This document shows positions 7,997 through 16,297 of a stretch of DNA of 34,618 bases, in pieces; the first letter of the stretch is position 1, and every line of letters starts with the position of its first letter. Where the stretch lies: NCBI GenBank assembly GCA_002689925.1, contig NZIO01000046.1, positions 1-34,618 on the forward strand, written 5' to 3'. A model generated the notes under the pieces. The model made no database searches and was not told where the DNA came from. It was given only the letters and a program-made list of their open reading frames with translations. The position numbers and the translations under genes are program-made. Source of the stretch: Candidatus Pelagibacter sp. (GTDB taxonomy: Bacteria > Pseudomonadota > Alphaproteobacteria > Pelagibacterales > Pelagibacteraceae).

Positions 7997-9060
7997 GTTT
8001 TTGGAATTAATCTTTGACGTAGTTGATCAATGGGAATTATGGAGCCATTTAAGTTATAATGCCAATAAGTCCATCCATTACAACTTTCAGTTCCCATAAT
8101 AGAAGCTGCTACTTTATGAATTGAACCCTCAGAATTTTTATGCTTGATACTTCCATCAACCATTATTTTAGCGTTAAATTTTTGCTTTGGATCAAATAAA
8201 ATTGTTCCAGGTTTTAATAAACCCATTTCAATTAATGATCCAAAAGGTATTCTTGGCTTTAATTTACTATTCTGAATAGTGTCTAAATAGTTATCTTCAA
8301 TAATCCTTGTTTTGTTAATTCTTTCCTGTGCAGAAATAAAATATGATTTATTTTTTTCTATTCCAAAATACTTTCTGCCTAATTTCTTTGCTACAACAGC
8401 AGAAGTTCCTGTCCCTATAAAAGGATCAAAAACTATATCTCCTTTATTTGTACTAGCTAAAATAATTCTATGAAGTAGAGCTTCTGGTTTTTGTGTTGAA
8501 TGGATTTTTTTACCCTTTTTTTTTAATCTTTCTTTTCCATTACATATTGGAAGCATCCAGTCAGAACGCATTTGTAAATCATCATTTAGACACTTTAAGG
8601 ATTGATAATTGAAAGTATATTTCGATTTTTTATTTTTTGAAGCCCAAATTAAAGTTTCATGAGCATTAGTAAATCTTGTGCCTCTGAAGTTTGGCATTGG
8701 ATTGTTTTTTCTCCATATAACATCATTTAAAATCCAAAAATTCAAATTTTGCAAATGATAACCTAGTCTGAAAATATTATGATAAGAACCTATTACCCAT
8801 ATGCTACCATTGTCTTTTAAAATTCTTTTACACTCAGTTAACCATTCTTTACTGAAATTGTCATAATGTTCAAAACTATCAAATTGATCCCATTTATCTG
8901 AAACACCATTAACTTTGCTTTCATCAGGTCTTTTAAGTTTTTCACCAATTTGCATATTATAAGGAGGGTCTGCAAAAACTAAATCAAAACTCTTGCTAGG
9001 AATTTCTTTTAGTAATTTCAAAGAATCACCATTAATAATATTATTAAAAAATTTCGACAT
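7987..9060 (-). CDS. ccrM: CcrM-type adenine-N6 DNA methyltransferase (GANTC)
   Basis: CcrM is the solitary, cell-cycle methylase of alphaproteobacteria that modifies the A in GANTC. The 357-residue product matches Caulobacter CcrM in length and in order of motifs: DPPY at 31-34, GSYHNIFR (91-98), RKNNPMPNFRGTRF (117-130), the AdoMet motif DPFIGTG at 212-218, and the CcrM-specific C-terminal DNA-reading domain with GSIHKVAAS and CNGWTYWH. The order with DPPY first is that of beta-class enzymes. I chose ATG at 9058-9060; a TTG four codons upstream is possible but less likely. No restriction endonuclease gene is adjacent. The 3' end overlaps the convergent monooxygenase gene by 10 bases. Confidence 0.95.
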   Translation of the reverse strand: MSKFFNNIINGDSLKLLKEIPSKSFDLVFADPPYNMQIGEKLKRPDESKVNGVSDKWDQFDSFEHYDNFSKEWLTECKRILKDNGSIWVIGSYHNIFRLGYHLQNLNFWILNDVIWRKNNPMPNFRGTRFTNAHETLIWASKNKKSKYTFNYQSLKCLNDDLQMRSDWMLPICNGKERLKKKGKKIHSTQKPEALLHRIILASTNKGDIVFDPFIGTGTSAVVAKKLGRKYFGIEKNKSYFISAQERINKTRIIEDNYLDTIQNSKLKPRIPFGSLIEMGLLKPGTILFDPKQKFNAKIMVDGSIKHKNSEGSIHKVAASIMGTESCNGWTYWHYNLNGSIIPIDQLRQRLIPKTYL

Positions 9061-9081
9061 TTTAGAATTCAACTATAAATT

Positions 9082-9086
9082 GAATC
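9082..9086. promoter_or_regulatory. GANTC site in the ccrM leader
   Basis: GAATC (GATTC on the other strand) lies 22 bases upstream of the chosen ccrM ATG, inside the 76-base gap between rnhB and ccrM. In Caulobacter, methylation of leader GANTC sites tunes ccrM expression. A similar feedback here is inference, and one site in 76 bases could occur by chance. Confidence 0.35.
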
Positions 9087-9136
9087 TATCGTCAATTTCT
9101 TTTCTGGAAAATTTAAACTTATAGTGATTAGAATTT

Positions 9137-9715
9137 TTATTTTGACAACATGTTGTGTATTGGCCTGAATCCTTTTCGATGATGAACCGTTATGCCAAAC
9201 TTTTTTAATCCCAGTATATGTGTTTTAGTTCCATATCCAAAATTTTTTTCCCAGGAATAGTTTTTAAACTCTTTAGATAGCTTAATCATTAATAAATCTC
9301 TGTAAGTTTTTGCAAGAATTGATGCAGCACTAATACATTTGATTTTTTCATCACCTTTAATGATTGTTTTAAAATTTTTAATACCTTTAGGAGCAAAAAT
9401 ACCATCAATTAATACTATACCAGGTTTTTGTGAAAGTTTATCAATAGCTCTTTTCATCGATAGTAGAGAAGCTTTTAAAATATTAAGATTAAATATTTCT
9501 GTTACCGAAGCTACTCCAATACTATAGCAAGAGTTTTCTTTAATATATTTAGCCAATTTCAATCTGTTTTTAAAGTTAATTTTTTTTGAATCTTTTATTA
9601 ATTTTAAATCTATATTTTCTTTTAAAATTACAGCTGCTGAAACTACTGGGCCTGCTAGACACCCTCTTCCTACTTCATCTACTCCTGCAGTTTTTTTTTT
9701 TAAAATTTTTTTCAA
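9137..9715 (-). CDS. rnhB: Ribonuclease HII
   Basis: RNase HII cuts RNA in RNA-DNA hybrids and starts removal of single ribonucleotides from DNA. The 192-residue protein has GVDEVGRGCLAGPV (11-24) with active-site Asp13-Glu14, DSKK at 42-45, LIDG with Asp104, the KCISAASILAK stretch (126-136) and Asp140. The start is a TTG at 9713-9715. An in-frame stop lies directly upstream and the catalytic motif begins only ten residues in, so no ATG alternative exists. The TTG overlaps the stop of the upstream UDG gene as TTGA, suggesting coupled translation. The order udg-rnhB-ccrM runs in one direction. Confidence 0.95.
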   Translation of the reverse strand: MKKILKKKTAGVDEVGRGCLAGPVVSAAVILKENIDLKLIKDSKKINFKNRLKLAKYIKENSCYSIGVASVTEIFNLNILKASLLSMKRAIDKLSQKPGIVLIDGIFAPKGIKNFKTIIKGDEKIKCISAASILAKTYRDLLMIKLSKEFKNYSWEKNFGYGTKTHILGLKKFGITVHHRKGFRPIHNMLSK

Positions 9716-10422
9716 TTAGATAAGTTTATTTGATTAATTTTTGCTTTTATCATCTTTAAATCAACCCATGATAGTTTTTTTTTATCTGGTTGTCTCATTA
9801 AAAAAGCTGGGTGAAAAGAAGCTATAACCCATGGCTTGATTTTGCCTATATCTTTTTGAAACCATTTACCTCTTGCATTTGATATTACTTCTTCATCACC
9901 TATAATGGTATTTAGAGCAGTACTTCCTAAAAGCAATAAGATTTTAGGATTAATAGTTTCTATATGACTTGACAAGTACGGCAAATAACGAAAAATTTCT
10001 TCATCATTAGGTTTTCGATTAGAAGGTGGCCTATAATTAACTACATTAGTAATATATACATTTTTTCTGTTTAAGTTTATGGCCGCAAGCATTTTGTCCA
10101 ATAGTTGACCTGCTCTTCCTACAAATGGAAGACCTACCTTGTCTTCTTGAGCACCAGGGCCCTCTCCAACAATCATAATTTTAGATTGTATATTACCGTC
10201 TGCAAAGACCATATTATTTGCACTTTCTTTTAATTCACAATTTTTAACACTTTTTATTAAATTCTTTAATTTATTTAATTTTTCTAGTTTTGAGCCCTCT
10301 AGATTAAGAGTTTTCAGTTTAGTTGATCTATCAATTGGTATATTTTTAAATATTATATCAGCATTAATTAAATTATAATATTCTATTAGATTAATTAATT
10401 TTTGATTTAACTTTGCTTTCAT
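9712..10422 (-). CDS. Family 4 uracil-DNA glycosylase, cluster cysteines mostly lost
   Basis: This enzyme removes uracil from DNA after cytosine deamination. The 236-residue protein has the family 4 motif GEGPGAQEDKVGLPFVG (86-102), RAGQLLD, the RPPSNRKP stretch (131-138) and the second catalytic motif SFHPAFLMR (202-210). Classic family 4 enzymes bind 4Fe-4S through four cysteines. Here, by alignment from memory with the Thermus enzyme, only Cys62 remains; the others are Val59, Tyr130 and Tyr146. Alphaproteobacterial homologues commonly lack part of this set. The first 50 residues are a poorly conserved lysine-rich extension. It is divergent from the TPR gene, with 20 bases between the ATGs. 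Confidence 0.92.
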   Translation of the reverse strand: MKAKLNQKLINLIEYYNLINADIIFKNIPIDRSTKLKTLNLEGSKLEKLNKLKNLIKSVKNCELKESANNMVFADGNIQSKIMIVGEGPGAQEDKVGLPFVGRAGQLLDKMLAAINLNRKNVYITNVVNYRPPSNRKPNDEEIFRYLPYLSSHIETINPKILLLLGSTALNTIIGDEEVISNARGKWFQKDIGKIKPWVIASFHPAFLMRQPDKKKLSWVDLKMIKAKINQINLSN

Positions 10423-10442
10423 TTTATAGTTATTATAATTTT

Positions 10443-12152
10443 ATGTTTAAAATATTTAAAATTTTTTTAATTGTATACTTTTTTAATATTACACCATCTT
10501 ATTCTTTAAATAAACAATTTTTAAATTTAGAGGATACTCATTTAAAATATTTATTGGGCTCAGTTTCACTAGAAGAAAATGATGCATTAAAAGCTTATTC
10601 TTACTTAAATGAAATAAAAGAATTAGGAGAAGAACATCAAAATTTTAATATAAATTTTATCAGAACACTTGTAGAATTGGAAAAATTTGGTGAACTTTTT
10701 TCTTTTTTAAATAAACAAAAAAATACACTTAATTTCTATGACGCAAATCTTTTACTTGGATTAGATTCATTAGTTAAGAAAAATTATAAAGATTCTGAAA
10801 AATTTTTTGAAAAATTGAAATTTTTAAAAAAAAGTAATTATCATGATTCTATATTAGAAGAACTAATAAGCAACGTTATGCTTGGATGGTTAGAAGCTTC
10901 AAAGCAAAATAAAGATGAAGCTTTAAGATATTTTTCACAAATGCCAGGAAATCTTAATACTTTGAATTTAATCCAAAAAACATTTGCAGCTTGTTATTTT
11001 GAAGATCAAGAAACAGAAACTTATTTTGAAAATCTTGTATTAAATAGTGATCGCCAATTTTCTCGATATTATTTTTTTTTATCAAATTATCTACTTAGAA
11101 AAGGTTTAAATGAAAAAGCAGAAAAGAAAATAGATGAAGGCATTAAACAAAATAATCAAAATCTTTTACTTAATCAAACTAAAGAGTTTTTCATCAAAAA
11201 GGATTATAAGAAGATCAAAAACTACTTTGATTGCAAAAACACTAAACACCAAATCTCTGAGTTTTTTTATTTAATTGCAAATTTTTATATATTAGATGAG
11301 GATTATATTCGTTCAAACTTTTATCTAAAATTGTCAAATTATTTTAATAAAAATTTTAAACTAAATAAGGTTCTTATCGCTGAAAATTATTTAAAGATTA
11401 AAAATTATGAGATTTCTAAAAATACATATTATTCTTTAAAAAAAATTGGTCAAAAAACATCATGGCATTCTGACAAAAAAATATCAGATATTATATCCAA
11501 TACTGAAAATACTCAAAAAAGTATAATTTTTATAGAAAATGCTTTTAAAAAATTAAAGTCAAAAAATTATGTACATTTTTTAGAAGTAGGTGATATTTAT
11601 AAAAAAAATAAAATTTATGAAAAATCAATTGAGTATTATTCTAATGCAATAAAACTTTTGCCTGAAAATCATAGTTTGTTACCTAAAATTCTTGACAGAA
11701 GAGGGACCAGCTATGAAAGAATGGGTGAATGGGAGAGAGCAGATAATGACTTAGAATTATCTTTACAATTTAATCCTGATCAAGCATACGTTTTAAATTA
11801 TCTGGCTTATTCCTGGTTAGAAAGAAAAGTTAATATAGAAAAATCTCTAAAGATGTTAGTTAAGGCAAATTCTTTATATAAAAATGATCCTTTTATAATG
11901 GATTCATTAGCTTGGGCAATGTACTTATTAAATGATTTCGAAGAATCTGAAAAAATATTAAAAAAAGTTGTGCAAATGATGCCTTCTGACCCCATAGTTA
12001 ATGATCACTATGCTGAAGTTTTATGCAAACAAAAAAAATATTTACAAGCTAGATATGCATGGAGTTATGTTTTAGGCCTTCCCACAACGGAAGAGAAATT
12101 AAAAAAAGAAATACAAAAAAAGATTATTTATTGTCATGATAAATCTTTATGA
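10443..12152 (+). CDS. Secreted tetratricopeptide repeat protein
   Basis: This 569-residue protein of unknown exact role starts with a signal-type N-terminus (MFKIFKIFLIVYFF, cleavage perhaps after the PSYS region). Its body is all-helical and built of TPR units. The clearest are in the C-terminal third: a repeat with KSIEYYSNAIKLLPEN, one with WERADNDLELSLQFNPDQ, and one with FEESEKILKKVVQMMPSDP. Such proteins scaffold complexes in the periplasm or at the envelope. I chose ATG at 10443; a TTG ten codons upstream would spoil the signal peptide. The last codon overlaps ispE in ATGA. A TPR gene before ispE is common in alphaproteobacteria, as I recall, but the function remains unassigned. Confidence 0.87.
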   Translation: MFKIFKIFLIVYFFNITPSYSLNKQFLNLEDTHLKYLLGSVSLEENDALKAYSYLNEIKELGEEHQNFNINFIRTLVELEKFGELFSFLNKQKNTLNFYDANLLLGLDSLVKKNYKDSEKFFEKLKFLKKSNYHDSILEELISNVMLGWLEASKQNKDEALRYFSQMPGNLNTLNLIQKTFAACYFEDQETETYFENLVLNSDRQFSRYYFFLSNYLLRKGLNEKAEKKIDEGIKQNNQNLLLNQTKEFFIKKDYKKIKNYFDCKNTKHQISEFFYLIANFYILDEDYIRSNFYLKLSNYFNKNFKLNKVLIAENYLKIKNYEISKNTYYSLKKIGQKTSWHSDKKISDIISNTENTQKSIIFIENAFKKLKSKNYVHFLEVGDIYKKNKIYEKSIEYYSNAIKLLPENHSLLPKILDRRGTSYERMGEWERADNDLELSLQFNPDQAYVLNYLAYSWLERKVNIEKSLKMLVKANSLYKNDPFIMDSLAWAMYLLNDFEESEKILKKVVQMMPSDPIVNDHYAEVLCKQKKYLQARYAWSYVLGLPTTEEKLKKEIQKKIIYCHDKSL

Positions 12153-13009
12153 AAAACTATATTTTAAAGTCGTATTGTAAAATAAATCTTTTTTTAAAAG
12201 TAGGAAAAAAACTTAAAAATAATTTACACCAAACACAGTCCTTAGTTTCATTTTGTAACATTTATGATTTAATTAGCATATCAGAAAATATTAAAAAGTT
12301 TAATCAGGTTAAATTTGTAGGAAAGTTTTCAAATAATATTAATAAGAATAAAAATACTATAATTAAAGTTTTAAATATTTTAAAAAGAAAAAAAAAGTTA
12401 AATAAATATTTTAACATTGTTGTTAAAAAAAATATTCCTCATCGGTCTGGGCTTGGAGGTGGATCTATTAATGCAGCAACTTTATTAATGCACTTAAATA
12501 ATAGATTTAATCTCTCACTAAAAAAAAATGAAATTTTTAAAATTGCAAATAACGTAGGTTTTGATACTCCATTGGGTATAAAGATTAAAGATTCTTATCT
12601 TTCAAAAGACAATAAAAATATTAAAAGATTTAGTAAAAAATTTAATTTAAATTTAGTTATTGTTTACCCTAATGTTAGTTGTGCTACTAAGGATATTTAC
12701 ATGCTAAATAAAAAAATTTCTGTTTTAAAAAAGATTCAATTTCAAAATATAAAAAATAGAAAGACATTAGTAAATTTTTTAAAATTACAAGAAAATGACC
12801 TGCAAACAGTTGTGGTAAATAAATATAAAAAAATAGGTATTTTATTAAAATTTATTGAGTCCCAAAAAGGATGCTTGTTTTCAAGAATGACAGGATCAGG
12901 TTCAGCCTGTTTTGGAGTTTTTTCAAATTATAAGAAAGCAAAATTGGCCCAGTCATCACTCAAAAAAAAATTTTCTAGTTACTGGTCAAAAGCATGTAAA
13001 ACTATATAA
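12149..13009 (+). CDS. ispE: 4-diphosphocytidyl-2-C-methyl-D-erythritol kinase
   Basis: IspE phosphorylates CDP-methylerythritol in the MEP route to isoprenoids, which supply undecaprenol and the ubiquinone tail. The 286-residue protein is a GHMP kinase. It has Lys11 in the N-terminal KINLFL strand, the ATP loop PHRSGLGGGSINAA at 97-110, Asp139 in VGFDTPLG, and the C-terminal RMTGSGSACFGVF motif. It overlaps the TPR gene by four bases (ATGA). A tRNA gene begins 34 bases downstream. Confidence 0.95.
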   Translation: MKNYILKSYCKINLFLKVGKKLKNNLHQTQSLVSFCNIYDLISISENIKKFNQVKFVGKFSNNINKNKNTIIKVLNILKRKKKLNKYFNIVVKKNIPHRSGLGGGSINAATLLMHLNNRFNLSLKKNEIFKIANNVGFDTPLGIKIKDSYLSKDNKNIKRFSKKFNLNLVIVYPNVSCATKDIYMLNKKISVLKKIQFQNIKNRKTLVNFLKLQENDLQTVVVNKYKKIGILLKFIESQKGCLFSRMTGSGSACFGVFSNYKKAKLAQSSLKKKFSSYWSKACKTI

Positions 13010-13043
13010 ATTTATATTTTTATGATATATGAAGTTATTATTT

Positions 13044-13117
13044 TGGGGCGTAGCCAAGCGGTAAGGCAGCGGTTTTTGGTACCGCGATCCTAGGTTCGAA
13101 TCCTAGCGCCCCAGCCA
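13044..13117 (+). tRNA. tRNA-Gln (anticodon TTG)
   Basis: The 74-base sequence folds as a full cloverleaf. A 7-bp acceptor stem pairs TGGGGCG with CGCCCCA. The anticodon stem GCGGT/ACCGC encloses loop TTTTGGT with anticodon TTG at 13076-13078, and the T arm is CTAGG-TTCGAAT-CCTAG. The U1-A72 pair at the acceptor end is typical of tRNA-Gln. The CCA end is encoded at 13115-13117. It lies between ispE and the CCA-adding enzyme gene, which starts 5 bases later. Confidence 0.97.
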
Positions 13118-13122
13118 TTAAA

Positions 13123-14415
13123 ATGTTTGAAATAATTAAAAAAATATTTTTTTTAAATAGCATGTCCTCATTAAGTTTAGCTATGAACTTAAAGAAACTA
13201 GGAAAGTTTAGTGAAGTTAAGTTAATTTTTTCAGCCTTATCAGAAAATAATTCAATAAAGTCCACTATGTTTGTTGGAGGGTGTGTAAGAAAAATTATTA
13301 GAAATGAAAAAATAGATGACATTGATATTGCAACAACATACAAGCCAAAAGATGTTGTAGAAAGATTAACAAAAAAAGGATTCAGGGTTATCGAAACAGG
13401 AATTTCACATGGAACAGTTACAGCTTTATTAAATGATAAAAAATTTGAAATTACTACTTTAAGAAAAGATATAACGACAGATGGTCGTCATGCAGATGTA
13501 GATTTTATTGATGATTGGACACAAGATGCATCAAGGAGAGATTTTACAATCAATGCAATATATTCAAATATCAAAGGAAAAGTATTTGATCCTTTTAATG
13601 GGGTACAAGATTTAAATCAAGGCTATATAAAATTTATAGGAGATTCTAATCAAAGAATATCTGAAGATTATTTAAGAATTTTAAGATATTTAAGATTTTT
13701 TTCACAATATAGCAAAAACGAACATGATCCTAAAATAATAAAATCAATCAAAAAAAATTTGAATGGAATGAATAAAATTTCTAAAGAAAGAAAAATTGAT
13801 GAATTGATCAAAATATTAAGTTTAAAAGATTTTTTTAATATTTTTTATAATGAAGATAGCAAATTTATTATATTAAATATATTTCCTGAGTTAAAATTTT
13901 TTGAAAGATTTAAAAGACTAAAAAAAATTGATAAAAGTTTACAAGATAAATTTGATATGGTTTTACTTCTAGCAATATTAACTGTTGATGAGAGTGATAA
14001 CTATCAGTACTTTTCTTATAAATATAATCTTTCCAACAAAATTAAAAATAGACTAAATTGTATACAACAAACTCTAAAATACTCTTTTGAAAAAAACTTT
14101 TATGATGAAACAGAACTTAAAAAACTTTTATATTATTATGATAATAAAAGTGTCAAAGATATAGTTTTATTTTCTTATTTTGCTAATGAAAAATCCAAAG
14201 CATCTTTAATAAAAAAAAGTTTATATTTTTTAGAAAATCAAAAAAAACCAGTTTTTCCAATTACTTCAAATTATCTAGTAAGCAAGTATGCATTTAAAGA
14301 AGGTCCAAAATTAGGTAAGGTAATTAAACAACTAGAGGGTTTTTGGATAAAAAATAATTTTAAAATAAATAATGAAGAAGTAGATAAAATTTTAGAAAAT
14401 GCAAAAAAAAATTAA
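13123..14415 (+). CDS. cca: CCA tRNA nucleotidyltransferase / poly(A) polymerase family protein
   Basis: This enzyme builds or repairs the CCA end of tRNAs. The 430-residue protein is a class II nucleotidyltransferase. It has GGCVRK at 52-57, the metal-binding DxD in DDIDIAT (Asp66, Asp68), GTVTALL (97-103), RRDFTINAIY (138-147) and the ISEDYLRILRYLRFF motif. A long helical C-terminus follows. Poly(A) polymerases share this fold, but the length and motif set fit alphaproteobacterial Cca. It begins 5 bases after the CCA end of tRNA-Gln, so it is probably co-transcribed with the tRNA and released by tRNA processing. Its stop shares the tetranucleotide TTAA with convergent greA. Confidence 0.93.
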   Translation: MFEIIKKIFFLNSMSSLSLAMNLKKLGKFSEVKLIFSALSENNSIKSTMFVGGCVRKIIRNEKIDDIDIATTYKPKDVVERLTKKGFRVIETGISHGTVTALLNDKKFEITTLRKDITTDGRHADVDFIDDWTQDASRRDFTINAIYSNIKGKVFDPFNGVQDLNQGYIKFIGDSNQRISEDYLRILRYLRFFSQYSKNEHDPKIIKSIKKNLNGMNKISKERKIDELIKILSLKDFFNIFYNEDSKFIILNIFPELKFFERFKRLKKIDKSLQDKFDMVLLLAILTVDESDNYQYFSYKYNLSNKIKNRLNCIQQTLKYSFEKNFYDETELKKLLYYYDNKSVKDIVLFSYFANEKSKASLIKKSLYFLENQKKPVFPITSNYLVSKYAFKEGPKLGKVIKQLEGFWIKNNFKINNEEVDKILENAKKN

Positions 14416-14888
14416 ATATATTTTACAGATTTAATTTCAAAACTTTTCTCTCCAGAAGGTATTTTTATAGTAACTAACTCACCTTTTTTTTTGCCAATAA
14501 GACCTTTTCCAATAGGTGATTTAAAAAAAACTAAATTTTTTTTAATATTTGCTTCATCTTTTCCAACTAATTTAAATTGTTTAGTTTCTTCATTCTCCAG
14601 GTCTATTAATGTTACTGTGGATCCAAAAATCACTTTATCAGATTTTTCTATTTTACTAATATCAATTACATTTGCTCTAGCAATTATATCATTAATTTCT
14701 ATAACTCTACTTTCCATTAAGGATTGTTGTTCACGGGCCGCATGATACTCTGCGTTTTCTTTGAGGTCACCGTGAGCTCTTGCTTCTGCGATAGCCTGAA
14801 CAATTTCTGGGCGTTTTATATTTTTTAAATAATTAATTTCTTCTTTTAATTTTTCTAGCCCTGTCACAGTGATAGGTTCTTTTTCCAT
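14412..14888 (-). CDS. greA: Transcription elongation factor GreA
   Basis: GreA enters the secondary channel of RNA polymerase and triggers cleavage of backtracked RNA. The 158-residue length is standard. The N-terminal coiled coil carries the acidic tip Asp41 and Glu44 in HGDLKENAEYHAAREQQ (39-55). The C-terminal FKBP-like domain contains SPIGKGLIGKKKGELV. It starts 3 bases after the hemF stop on the same strand. Confidence 0.97.
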   Translation of the reverse strand: MEKEPITVTGLEKLKEEINYLKNIKRPEIVQAIAEARAHGDLKENAEYHAAREQQSLMESRVIEINDIIARANVIDISKIEKSDKVIFGSTVTLIDLENEETKQFKLVGKDEANIKKNLVFFKSPIGKGLIGKKKGELVTIKIPSGEKSFEIKSVKYI

Positions 14889-14891
14889 GTA

Positions 14892-15749
14892 TTAATTCCA
14901 CTTTGCAATTGGTGGCAGAGACATCAAAATTGCATCAGTATTTCCATTTGTATTAAGTCCAAATTTAGTTCCTTTATCATATAATAGATTATATTCTACA
15001 TAACGACCTCTTTTAATAAATTGATCATTTTTTTGTTTTAAAGTCCACTTTTTATGAATTTTGTTTTCAAGAATATCTTTAGCACAATCTAAAAAACATA
15101 AACCTACATCCCGTACAAAACTAAAGTCTTTTTCCCAATTTTTTTGTTTATGATCAAAAAAAATTCCACCCATTCCTCTTGTTTCTTTTCTATGAGGTAG
15201 ATAAAAATATTTATCACACCATTTTTTATATTTTAGATAATATTTTTTATTATGGTTATTACACATTTTTTTTATTTTTTTATGAAAATTTATTTTTTCA
15301 TTTCTATCTTGAAATGATGGTGTAGCATCAATTCCACCTCCAAACCATTCTTTTTTTGTAACAATAAATCTTGTATTAAAATGCAAAGCTGGAATTTTTG
15401 GGTTTTTCATATGCGCAACAATAGAAATTCCTGAAGCCCAATAATCTGGTTTTTTATTAGCTCCAAGTATTTGTGATTTAAATTTTTTATTAAATTTACC
15501 TCTTACTTCAGAAAAATTTACACCTATACTATCAAATACATTGCCATTTTTGATTATAGCGCTAGAACCACCACCTTCTTCTTTTGTATCAGATTTTTTC
15601 CAATTTCTTATTTTAAATCTTTTTATTTTTTTTTTATTTTTTTTAGCATAATTAATTTCAATATTTTGAAATTCATATAAAAATATTTTTTGTAAAGTTT
15701 CAAACCAATTACTTGCTATTTTTTTTTTTGAATATAAATCTTTAATCAT
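14892..15749 (-). CDS. hemF: Oxygen-dependent coproporphyrinogen III oxidase
   Basis: HemF uses O2 to decarboxylate coproporphyrinogen III to protoporphyrinogen IX in haem synthesis. The 285-residue protein carries family motifs in order: EEGGGSSAII (57-66), NFSEVRG (78-84), HFNTRF (123-128), WFGGGIDATPSF (135-146), LPHRKETRGMGGIFFDH (184-200) and RGRYVEYNLLYDKGTKFGL near the C-terminus. It needs oxygen, consistent with an aerobic life and the nearby bc1 genes. The start overlaps the trmL stop by 8 bases. Confidence 0.97.
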   Translation of the reverse strand: MIKDLYSKKKIASNWFETLQKIFLYEFQNIEINYAKKNKKKIKRFKIRNWKKSDTKEEGGGSSAIIKNGNVFDSIGVNFSEVRGKFNKKFKSQILGANKKPDYWASGISIVAHMKNPKIPALHFNTRFIVTKKEWFGGGIDATPSFQDRNEKINFHKKIKKMCNNHNKKYYLKYKKWCDKYFYLPHRKETRGMGGIFFDHKQKNWEKDFSFVRDVGLCFLDCAKDILENKIHKKWTLKQKNDQFIKRGRYVEYNLLYDKGTKFGLNTNGNTDAILMSLPPIAKWN

Positions 15750-16197
15750 CTATAAACTCTGTTTGTCTAAGTGCTTCAGAAAGAGTAATTGCGGCACTTG
15801 TAGCAATATTCAGTGATCTTGCATTTTTTAACATAGGTATCTTTAAATTTTTAAAAGATTTTTTATGTATAAATTTTGGCACACCTTTACTTTCTCTACC
15901 AAAAAGTATTGTATCTCTATTTTTAAAATTAAAAGTATGGTACATTTTATTAGCTTTAGTTGTCATAAGTATTATTCTAGATTTCTTCTTTATTTCAAAG
16001 AACTCTTGAATAGATTTATGTCTTATAATTTTACAATTTTCTAGATAGTCCATGGCAATTCTTTTTATTTTAATATCATCTAGCCTAAAACCACAAGGTT
16101 CAATAATTTCTAAGTTTGCGCCTAAGCAAGAACAGAGGCGTATGATAGCCGCTGTATTTTGAGGAATGTCTGGTTGATAAAGCGCAATATTTATCAT
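15742..16197 (-). CDS. trmL: tRNA (cytidine(34)/uridine(34)-2'-O)-methyltransferase
   Basis: TrmL methylates the wobble ribose of certain leucine tRNAs. The 151-residue product is a minimal SPOUT enzyme with NIALYQPDIPQNTAAIIRLC (3-22), FGRESKGVP (99-107) and the knot motif IPMLKNARSLNIATSAAI (120-137), as in E. coli TrmL. I start it at ATG 16195-16197, which aligns with E. coli TrmL. A GTG ten codons upstream is possible but lies in the divergent promoter region of petA. Confidence 0.95.
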   Translation of the reverse strand: MINIALYQPDIPQNTAAIIRLCSCLGANLEIIEPCGFRLDDIKIKRIAMDYLENCKIIRHKSIQEFFEIKKKSRIILMTTKANKMYHTFNFKNRDTILFGRESKGVPKFIHKKSFKNLKIPMLKNARSLNIATSAAITLSEALRQTEFIDD

Positions 16198-16297
16198 ATT
16201 TAATCTAATAAATTGATTTTGTGTCACACCACTTAAAGAAAAAAACCTTTTTTTTATTAAATTGATATATATATACTATTCTTTAAAGTTCGAATCT

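Noticed and set aside
9061-9072. TTG start giving a four-residue longer CcrM
   Set aside because: The ATG at 9060 matches the CcrM family length, and the extension has no conserved residues.
10413-10442. TTG start ten codons upstream in the TPR gene
   Set aside because: It would put polar and aromatic residues before the signal peptide and overlap the divergent UDG gene.
13038-13343. Minus-strand open frame ending in a GFEPRIAVPKTAALPLGYAP-like peptide
   Set aside because: This is the well-known false translation of a tRNA gene read on the opposite strand, continuing into antisense of cca.
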